Shown in pieces: positions 48,309 to 57,900 of a DNA stretch of 64,000 bases. The position numbers were made by a program, and so were the translations under genes. The notes below the pieces were generated by a model. That model worked only from the letters and a program-made list of their open reading frames with translations, did not search any database and had not been told where the DNA came from. This DNA comes from Bryum argenteum (Eukaryota > Streptophyta > Bryopsida > Bryales > Bryaceae): positions 12,816,727-12,880,726 of the forward strand of contig CM073327.1 in assembly GCA_037043015.1 (NCBI GenBank), written 5' to 3'. The stretch's first letter is position 1, and each line of letters starts with the position of its first letter.

Positions 48309-49540
48309 ACTTAGGAGGGTGGGAACATGCCTACCGTGTTCAAATTCCGACTTTGTTTCTGTAAGTGCAAAGGATGAAGGAAAGGCCCATGCCTACTTCT
48401 TCTTTGTAATTAGATTGGATTTTGGTGACTTAGGAGGGTGGGCACATGCCTACCGTGTTCAAATTCCGACTTTGTTTCTGTAAGTGCAAAGGATGAAGGA
48501 AAGGCCCATGCCTACTTCTTCTTTGTAATTAGATTGGATTTTGGTGACTTAGGAGGGTGGGCACATGCCTACCGTGTTCAAATTCCAACTTTGTCTTTGT
48601 GAGTGCAAAGGATGAAGGATAGGCCCATGCCTACCTCCTCTTTGTAATTAGATTGATTTTTGGTGACTTAGGAGGGTGGGCACATGCTTACCGTGTTCAA
48701 ATTCCGACTTTGTTTTTATGAGTGCAAAGGATGAAGGATAGGCCCATGCCTACCTCCTCTTTGTAATTAGATTGATTTTTGGTGACTTAGGAGGGTGGGC
48801 ACATGCTTACCGTGTTCAAATTCCGACTTTGTTTTTGTGAGCGCAAAGGATGAAGGATAGGCCCATGCCTACCTCCTCTTTGTAATTAGATTGATTTTTG
48901 GTGACTTAGGAGGGTGGGCACATGCTTACCGTGTTCAAATTCCGACTTTGTTTTTGTGAGCGCAAAGGATGAAGGATAGGCCCATGCCTACCTCCTCTTT
49001 GTAATTAGATTGATTTTTGGTGACTTAGGAGGGTGGGCACATGCCTACCTCCTCTTTTGTAATTAGATTGATTTTTGGTGACTTAGGAGGGTGGGCACAT
49101 GCCTACCGTGTTCAAATTCCGACTTTGTTTTTATGAGTGCAAAGGATGAAGGATAGGCCCATGCCTACCTCCTCTTTGTAATTAGATTGATTTTTGGTGA
49201 CTTAGGAGGGTGGGCACATGCCTACCTCCTCTTTGTAATTAGATTGATTTTTGGTGACTTAGGAGGGTGGGCACATGCCTACCGTGTTCAAATTCCGACT
49301 TTGTTTTTGTGAGTGCAAAGGATGAAGGATAGGCCCATGCCTACCTCCTCTTTGTAATTAGATTGATTTTTGGTGACTTAGGAGGGTGGGCACATGCCTA
49401 TCGTGTTCAAATTCCGACTTTGTTTTTGTGAGCGCAAAGGATGAAGGATAGGCCTATGCCTACCTCCTCTTTTGTAATTAGATTGATTTTTGGTGACTTA
49501 GGAGGGTGGGCATATGCCTATCGTGTTTTTTGAAGACTAT
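48309..49540 (+). repeat. 119-bp tandem array upstream of the accessory gene
   Basis: About ten full 119-bp units plus two short ones, each beginning GACTTAGGAGGGTGGGCACA and containing two cores, GTGGGCACATGCCTACC and ATAGGCCCATGCCTACC. These are the same GGC..ATGCCTACC cores as the palindrome array next to the transposase. The array ends about 75 bp before the accessory gene ATG, so it is probably promoter, transposase-binding DNA or both. Confidence 0.92.
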
Positions 49541-49614
49541 GTTTTCTTTTGTGTAAACTTGTATCAATAAAATTTGAAGCTGATATGTTTTTTTGTTGTT
49601 GTCTTTGGTAGAAG

Positions 49615-52600
49615 ATGGAGAGGCAAAAATCACCAAATATTTCCAATCTGGTTGTCGATAGTTTCAAGGATCATGGATGGTGGTTGTCTCGAGCCGAAAA
49701 ATCACCAATTTTGCATATCTCGGAATATGCATGGCTAGACAATGGCCTCTGGTGCGGGTTGACAAATTCTGTTGGCAAAGTAATCAAAATTGTTGAGCTG
49801 GCTTCTACGGATGGTGAAGGCTTATGCGAGGTTTTTTTGCGCGGCCCAAATAAAGATGAGCCTTCGTCTTATATCTTGAAGACCAGAAACATTGTTCGTT
49901 ATGCATTACTCGGAATGCGATTTACCGACTTGCGAAATATTCAAAATGGTGGGAGAGTATTGATATTCACCAACAAGAATTGCGTGAAAGGATTGTGATC
50001 TCCGTGACAAGTATGAGCGAATTGGAAATTGAGAAATTGAGGATTTATATGGAAGAGTACGAAAGGCGAATGCATGGGACGGGATCATCATCAAATGAGA
50101 CTGGAGTATTGGCCGCTGATGATCCTATAATGTATGGACTTTCGTTCGTTTCCGCACGAGATGCTTCTGGATCTGCACAATTATCATCTACTCCATCGTC
50201 GGTTGGCTCCAAATCTAAGAAGAGAAAAGCTAGAAGAAATTCTCGGTTATCTCAAACTCAAGGTGGAGCACAAATTGCACGTGAGAATGAAGGATTAACA
50301 GAGTATGATTTTGTTGAACCTATACAACCGTCTTTGCAAAGTCGTGGGAACACTAATCAGCTTCTTTCTGCTGGTACTACTCTACAGAAAGCTGTCAAGG
50401 ATGATGAATTCATGCTGCCAACTCAAAGCGAAATCGATTCCGGATTTGTATTTGGAAAAGATTTCTCATTTGGAGTAGATGTTGCAAAGATATACGACCA
50501 AAGAAGCAACATTTTAACGAATCAACGGATGTTAAATGTTGCAAATGCAAACTCTGTTTACAAGAGACTTAGGGAAAATCAGTTTCCCGAAGCAAATTTG
50601 ATGACTTTACGACCGATGCACTATGTACCACCTACGAATGATTCTGGAGAGAGTTCAGAACCATACATATTCAAAAAAGGAGAAAGTAGGAGTGATTTTT
50701 TGCGATGCCTTGACTTGATGCCAGGCAATACTCCGCAGGAAAAAAGAGGGAAGTTTTTACCTCTTGTGACCTGGGAACCCGTTGATGGTCAACATATCTT
50801 ACATGCTTGTCAAGTGTTAGCAGAGAAGGATCGGATACTTGGTATACTATCGGATGAAGAGTTTCAAAGGTTGTTTACTAAGCGACCGGCATTGGTTGTG
50901 GTGTACAATGAAGAATTGAACTATCTAGTGGCATCGCATGAGAAGAACGAGGAAAATACAATGAGAAAGTACCATAGTACGGTAGGGGAAACCCTTGAGA
51001 AGATACGTATGGTTTGGAAAGAATTTGGCTCGCCTAATCCGTACAACAATGAAGATGTGGAGAAGAGGCGTTTATTTCTTCAATGTTTACCTAGCATTAC
51101 TAGTAGTCGCCTCGACAATGCAGATAAAAAACTATCTGTTCAGAAGATGAATCTTTTATTCAGAGACTATATTTCTATGGCAACAGTCAATGATGACTGC
51201 TGGATGGCTTTGAAGGCAATGTGTAACGCATATGATCATGGGTTCATATATTTTTCCGAAAAAGATAAGGTTCACGAGTTACAAGGAGTAAAAGGAAAGC
51301 ACAAGAAATCAAAGACTTATGAACGTAAGCGTATGGCCATTACATGGTTAAGACCTTTGCAAGGGACTACTTCAAATGATTTTATTGTATTGTGCCAAGG
51401 AGCTACTGTAACCGCAGCAGGTATGGATCAAAAAGTTTATTTTGGTCCAAAAAGTGTTGATCCTATTCCACACAGATTGTATGCTTGGGCCGAGAAGTCA
51501 AAACTTCGTGCGGGGGTTCGAGAATGCTATGCGATGGCTTGACACTCAAGCAACAGTGGAATACAAGAGAAAAAAAATTGGTTGGATCGTGAGATTACAC
51601 AGTATGGAGACAAGAAAACATTTGATTTTTTGGGGCGCAATGTCACGAATGAGTTCAAAAAGAACTGGATGCACATTAAGGACTTGACTTCATTTGAGAC
51701 TATGGCTAAATACAAGTCTTTAATACCTTTTCAAGATTCAAAATCACGTGAAATTGATTTTGGAAGGAAAACTAGGTTTATTTGCCAATGGAAAAGAGAT
51801 TTTTCCGATTGTGAAGATGGAGTTTGGATGATGGAGTTCGATTTTGGAGAAGGTCAACGGGTGCGTCCTGAGAGACGAAGGTGAAAGTCGGTGGATCCGT
51901 ATTCGAAAGGAAACGGAACATTTTGTCGCCCGCATTATGGACTTTTGATTGTCGAAAGGGTCCAAATGGACTTTTTTGGACCGAGGTTGAGTACAAGTCT
52001 ATCATCCAAAAATTTCGACCTGGATGGGTGATGTCGAGCGTTGGAACGCGATCTTCATGCTTCCAGCTGGTGAGAATGCAGAGTTGGTGATTTCTGCATT
52101 AGGTGTGTCGAACTCACCAGGATGGCAAATTATTACAGGTATTTATGCTTTTGCTCCACAAACACAAGCGCATGGACAAACAATAAAAGATTGTGGTAAA
52201 GTGATTGCAAAATACACTCCACTAGGTCCGATTGTTTTTGTAATGCATCACCCACCAACAACATCAATTGCGGAGAATTTTGCCGAAGATGTTCAGGTTA
52301 TTGATTCTTCATTTATGGAGCCTTTGAATGGTTGGGATATGTGTTCGAAGTACCGGGATGCGCGGTGTCCAGCAGTTGTCGATGAAATCATTTCATCGTA
52401 TTTTCGATCGGATTCGTGGATGATTATTGGTACCGGAATTTCTCATATGATTCATGCTTTAGCTGGCAAAACAACACATCTTGTTTTATTTGAATCCGAC
52501 GAGAACATGACCCTTTGGCTTCGCAAGTGGAAAGCGGAAACGGTAGATGGAATTTCACCGGAAGATGGAGATGAACCGCTTTGGAGAGATATGGAAATCG

Positions 52601-53173
52601 ACTCTTCATCCGATGAAATTGATGAAATCGAGAGCAGTGATGAAGATTGCACTCCTCTACCAAAGAAGATGCGTAGGCAATCAAGAAATGCACCTAATCT
52701 TCAAGGTACAAATACGGCAAAGAAACATTACAAACATGGAAGGAGTTGGAGGAGTTGGAGAAGTTGGAGGTGTTGGAGGAGTCGGAGGCGTTGGAGGAGT
52801 TGGAGGAGTCGGAGGCGTTGGAGGAGTTGGAGGATCTTGTTCTCAAGATTCCTTTCACGTTTCCCCTACCCAAATTTCTCAAGATCAAGATATGAATGAA
52901 GATGGTTACCGTTATTTTTCCGCTTTTAAACTTTGGTTTGATGGTAATCATTGGTATACACGCAAAGAATCACCAAGTGCCTCGAATGAATGCTCTTTCA
53001 TTTATACCCGCACTGAATTACCGTCGTATCATAATACTTCGGAGTTAACTGCAAGGGAACTTGGTGAAGTTGATGTTGGTGTGAATGTAGCAATGGAATT
53101 TGCGGAGAATGCTTTGGTATATCCATCAGACAGAGATCCATTTAGTTTGAATTTACCAAATTCAACAGAGTAG
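49615..53173 (+). CDS. ParB-like / amino-methyltransferase-like accessory protein of the transposon
   Basis: One long coding path in several frames. It starts MERQKSPNISNL at 49,615. It shifts frame near 49,903, where ...NIVRY continues as ITRNAIYRLAKYSKWWESI, and runs to 51,540. Then come two compensating shifts at a G run (about 51,512) and an A run (about 51,571), several shifts at 51,840-52,030, and one near 52,700-52,740. After a Lys/Arg-rich segment (KSKKRKARR), a ParB/Srx-like region has LPLVTWEPVDGQHILHA (about 50,760-50,807; ParB proteins have a GxHR-like signature here). Further on, FVMHHPPTTS (about 52,236-52,265) sits where beta-class N4/N6 methyltransferases have their (D/S)PP(Y/W) motif. 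WMIIGTGISHMIHALAG followed by LVLFESDE (about 52,419-52,500) sits where they have the FxGxG SAM motif. Both motifs are degenerate, so activity is doubtful. The tail has an acidic Ser-rich stretch, a Gly-Val repeat (about 52,740-52,830) and a conserved-looking end. The domain assignment is inference. Confidence 0.65.
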
Positions 53174-53880
53174 ATTCTACATAAATGATAGAGCTTGCAT
53201 TATGTAGAATTATTTCAATTTATGTTGGTTATATAAATATGTACGTGTGTTGCAATTTCCTTTCAATAAATTGATTTGTATTTATTGTGTCTATTATGTA
53301 TTTGAATGTTGTCATTTCATAGAAGTCTTATAATAGTGATGACTTTACTTTGAAAATTTTCAAACACCAAAAGTACAAAAGAAGAATATAGTCTGGGGTA
53401 GGCATGTGCCTATGTCCGATAAGAGCTTTGAAGCAAGAAAACCTAGACTATCAATGAAAGTAGAATAGGCCTACTTTGAATCAATGAGGCACGTTAGCAA
53501 TTTGATGTATCCATGCAAGCAATGACATACCGAGGATATTACACAATCGCTTCGTAGCAGTTGTACATGAGAGGCAAGTATTTATATATAAACTCAGTAA
53601 CAGTAATGAATACAACATCAAGTTAAGGGAAATAATATAATTTATCACATCATACACATTCAACGTTTTTACAAATCTCGAAATTTCTGCCTCTAAATTC
53701 TCAGTTTCATCAAATGTAAATTCCTCTAAATTAAAAATGTGAGAGCAATCGCATGTTTAATAGCACACTATGAAAAAGCTACACAAGTGAAAAGCCATAA
53801 GTTAGACAGACAATATCCAAAAAAGTTACCACTTTGTAGGTCGTTTCTAGAGAAAACGTATTTTACAACAAAAAAAAAAG
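53174..53880. other. 3' flank of the accessory gene, right interior of the transposon
   Basis: AT-rich with a plausible 3' UTR ('tcaataaattgatttg' near 53,262) and one more palindromic motif (GGTAGGCATGTGCCTATG at about 53,399). No gene. Confidence 0.5.
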
Positions 53881-54586
53881 TGCACATGCCTATGAGCACT
53901 TTTAACGAAGCAGGTGTTTAATAAAATGCAAGAGTGCCTCGTGGCAGCCCGTGCCTTGCATCAACCCTTTAAGGGCTGCTGCGGCCCCGCTCACCGGCTC
54001 CCTCGCCAAGCCCCCTTGCCTCCTTCGGCACGCCATGCAGGCTTTCCTTGGACCGACTTGGCGAGCCGAGCTAGGCATGCTCTTAAGTGACATACATCGT
54101 TTTCTTAATTAGTTCATTTCTTTGGAATTTAGTCATAGCGTATTGAATCAGGGTGAAATTGGTGTTGGCCTTCTAAGGTCTCTATTCTTTGCTTGGAATG
54201 TTCCTAACTTTAGTTTTTTGAGGTCTTATTTTCTTTAGATGTTTTCGAAGTTTCTAGCGCGATTGAGCTATTATCCCCCTCTCTTTTCTTTAAGGAGAGT
54301 TTGGCACTCTTTTATTATGCTTTTTACAATAATATCTAGATGATACTCGTATGATATTTAGGTTTGAGTCCAATTTTTTTCAACTTTCTTAAATCAAATC
54401 GGCCATTTGATTACTTCATTTGGATCAAGTAGCTAACATTTTGAAGTAGAGCTAACAGTTTGGTTGTGACTATTAGCTTCTGAGTTTTGAACACTGACTT
54501 TCGAGTATACAGTATATTTGATGCTTCTACTTTACACTCCTTCCGACTATCCACATTCTTTAGACATTGTGGTGTCTACATACGAC

Positions 54587-54739
54587 CAGGGTTGTCTTAT
54601 TAGAAAAAATTCCTATTCATTTGTCAGACACAATTTAGATGAGGTGTACATCTAAGACATTTTCAATGTATCAAATGTACATCTCATCTAAATTTTGTCT
54701 GACAAATGAAAAGGAATTTTGGCTGATAAGACAACACTG
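54587..54739. mobile_element. hAT-type MITE, copy 1
   Basis: 153 bp, almost one long hairpin, with ends CAGGGTTGTCTTAT and (right, inverted) CAGTGTTGTCTTATC. It is flanked by 8-bp repeats CATACGAC and CAAACGAC (one mismatch). CAGG-type ends with 8-bp duplication fit the hAT superfamily. It lies about 245 bp beyond the stop of the LPCAT-type gene, possibly in its 3' UTR. Confidence 0.88.
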
Positions 54740-54983
54740 CAAACGACTGTAAGAAGTCTTTGAAAAGATTTTCCGATGAATAAAAAAACTTAGAACAACA
54801 TAAATACAAATCAGCCACAATGCATACTTGGTAGGTTTCAAGCAACACAATACTCCTGCTGATGTATACATACGTACATCAATCCTACGTACACTCTAAA
54901 TTGATGTGAAAATAAGTGCAAACTATGTACAAAATCAAATTCTTAAAACCTCAAGAAAATCTAAACACTAGAGCCAAGATCAT

Positions 54984-57900
54984 CTACACTTTCTTAGGTT
55001 TTGTTGAATGTCCTGCTCTCCGGGGCTTCAAAAACAGTCCACTTATTATGACAACAATAGGTAAAATGGTTCCCACATAATATACACTCCTAAATGCTTG
55101 CAACGTCGCCTCGTAGCTCAAAAGCTGATGGTCACAAAAACCAAAATGTTAATCAATATCAACAAGGTAATCAAAGTCAAAATTGAAGATTTTTCTTATG
55201 TAGATATAACCACTGTTGTCTTATCGAACAAAACTCCTATTCATTTCTCAAACACAAGTTAGATGAGATGTACATTTGATACATTGAAGACGTCTTTGAT
55301 ATACATCTCATCTAAATTGTGTCTAACAAATGAAAAGGAATTTTGTCTGATAAAACAACCCTGGATAAAACCATGGTAAATAGTATCACTTACCAAAAAA
55401 CCAATGGCAGCATAGTTGTTGACAATTGCAACGAATAGGCCGTTAATTAGGTGCCCAAGAGCCCGAGCTTCTTTGGCCTTCTCAGGTAGAGATAATTGCC
55501 ACTTGTAAATAACTAGAGCAACCACATCCATCCACATATTAGTGCATCACCAAAATTAATCTTGTTGTCATATCATACTAAAAATATGCTAGTCGAGCTT
55601 GCTTGGGCAATTAAGGGTTAAGGAAAGTGACATATGATTATTTTGGTGTGGAAAAATGATTGTTGAAAAGAGAAAACATGGTGAAATACTTAATTTTCCT
55701 CCTTATCCAAATTGGTAAATTTATTTGGAAAATAAAGAGTAACTATGAAATCACTCACTAAAACTAAAGTAGTAATAAAACATGTTAATAAAATTAGTCC
55801 AACTGAAAAGCCATCAATTCCTAATCTCCAATGAAAATCAAGGAAATTAATCCAATTATATTGAATAGGTGGGTTATCAGATTTAAAATGATAACAAAAT
55901 ACATAAATCATTAAAAGAAATTCAAATAAACAAACACCTACGGAAATATAAACTTTACTTTCTCTGTCCCATAATGTCGGATCCATAGATTCCCTCAAAT
56001 CTATCCCTGGGGGTAGATATAAGAGAACCTATCAATATGACATTATGGGACAGAGAGAGTAGTTTACAAAGGAGACTACGAAGATTATATTTCAAACTAC
56101 TAACATAAACCCGACGAAAGATTTAGTTTCAAGGTAGATGAAACGAAAGTAGTACCTTTTGATCCTGAGATCAAGAGTGCAGTATGAATGAAGTAGAGAA
56201 GGTAACCTGTGTATAACCCCTGTCATGCACAAAACATCAAATTTAGCTTCTGAAAAAAAAAAAATTAAAAAATAAATAAATAAATAAATAATAAAAAAAT
56301 CATACTATGTTAAAAGTAGAACATACTTTTTAGTACAAAAAAGTAAAGAGGAAGGGTGAGGTTCACTTACATGCCAAATAGCACTCACAATTTGCGTTGC
56401 AAAGAGTTCCATGAATCCGGGTTTTCCTCCTTTGGGTACCAATCTCTCATAAACATCTGCAAACATTCCACTCCATCAATACAACATCCAAAACCCTACC
56501 AAATACTCCCTCCCCAAATCCTTAGGAAAAAAAACACCATGATTTGGTTCAAACACCCATGTCACTATGATATGAATGATAAACCCATACCATATTCAAC
56601 TACATCAATGAGTAATCTAGATCATCGAATAAATTAACCATCTTCAGCAAATCATGGTGAGATGGAGGGAACTCGTACAAAACATACCATATACTCCCTC
56701 CATGTCTCAAGATTTGGTTCAAACACCCATCTCACTAGATATGAATGATAAACCCAGACCATCCAAACCATATTCAACTACATCATCAATGAGTAATCTA
56801 GATCATCGAAAAAATTGACCGTTTTCAGCAAATCATGGTGCGATGGAGGGAGTACAAAACATACCATATACTCCCTCCTTGTTTCATGATTTGGTTCAAA
56901 CACCCATCTCACTATAATACTGAGATTCAATATGAATGATAAACCTAGACCATCAAAATCATATAGCAATGAGTAATCTAGATCATGATCAACCATTTTC
57001 AGCAAATCATGGTGTTTTTCTAAGACAGAGAGAGTACAAAAATATGAGTCTTTGGAGAGGGGGGGGGGAGAGTGTACAATGACGGAGCCAAGTGCTGACA
57101 GAGATGTTCCAATACACAGGAAGCTCCACGCCACTCCTCGCGAACTCCACTTTCGCGATATCCACATTCTTAGCTCGACCCCAATCGGGCTTCCCATCGG
57201 CATCACCATCCCACCCCGAGAAGCCGAAGCCCGAGATGGTCATGGCGACCTGGGAGATTGACCAGACGAAGTAGTACTTCCAGCGCGCGGTGAAGGCGCT
57301 CATGTACATGTACTCCATGCGCTGCCACATCCCCCGCTTGTTGTTGTATTCGGCCGATGCGAAGGTTGACAGTGGGAAGTGCGGGAGTAATGCCATGTAG
57401 ATCACCATGCACACCATGGCTTGGATCATTGCTCGCGCGGCTGCTGGTACTGTTGATGGTCTCGCCTTCTCCGGACTCCACACCTGCATTGAGAAGATGA
57501 TCATTTTGAGACTTTTGCCCTAACTTTTAGCAACCAATTCGAGATAGTCTTTGACTTTCTTTGAAACTTTCTCGTTTCAGGTTATCGTCGGGTCAACAAT
57601 AACGTTCGCATGTGTAGTAAAAACGTCATTTTTCAAACATGGGATCATCGAGCATTAAATTGAGATTGTCAACGAATCTGTAGCCATGGTGACTCCATAT
57701 GCACTTTGGAGATTTTCGAACTCTAGTGGAAACAACGTTTGAATCAGTTAAAATATGTTCAAATTGGTGGTTCGATTGAGAAAGGTTGGTTTGTGGCACC
57801 ACATGGCTTGGTTTGTGAATAGTTGGTAAAGTTGTAGCATGAATTATGGATTCCCTACGTTTCATTTCATTAGTCCTAGTAATGGTTTAACGAACGTGGA

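Larger units (their letters stand above)
40364..54082. mobile_element. 13.7-kb DNA transposon with transposase and ParB/MTase-like gene
   Basis: The left end is GAGTATGCCCAACC and the right end, inverted, GAGCATGCCTAGCT. TTA stands immediately outside both (40361-40363 and 54083-54085). A second inverted block AACACCTGCTTCRTTAAAAG lies 176 bp inside the left end (about 40,540) and 164 bp inside the right end (about 53,918), so the terminal regions pair over about 200 bp with a diverged, GC-rich middle. Inside are the minus-strand DDE-type gene (40885-43851), palindrome arrays (43.9-46.6 kb and 48.3-49.5 kb), a decayed minus-strand gene (47.1-48.1 kb) and a plus-strand accessory gene (49615-53173). 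The 3-bp TWA-type duplication recalls PIF/Harbinger-like elements, but the transposase is not the ordinary PIF type. A 930-bp TTAA element is nested at 44,747. The pairing of ends is strong; the functional reading is inference. Confidence 0.8.

Noticed and set aside
52694..52951. Minus-strand Ser/Asn-rich frame (SNSSNASDSSN)
   Set aside because: It is the reverse reading of the 9-bp Gly-Val repeat in the accessory gene of the transposon.
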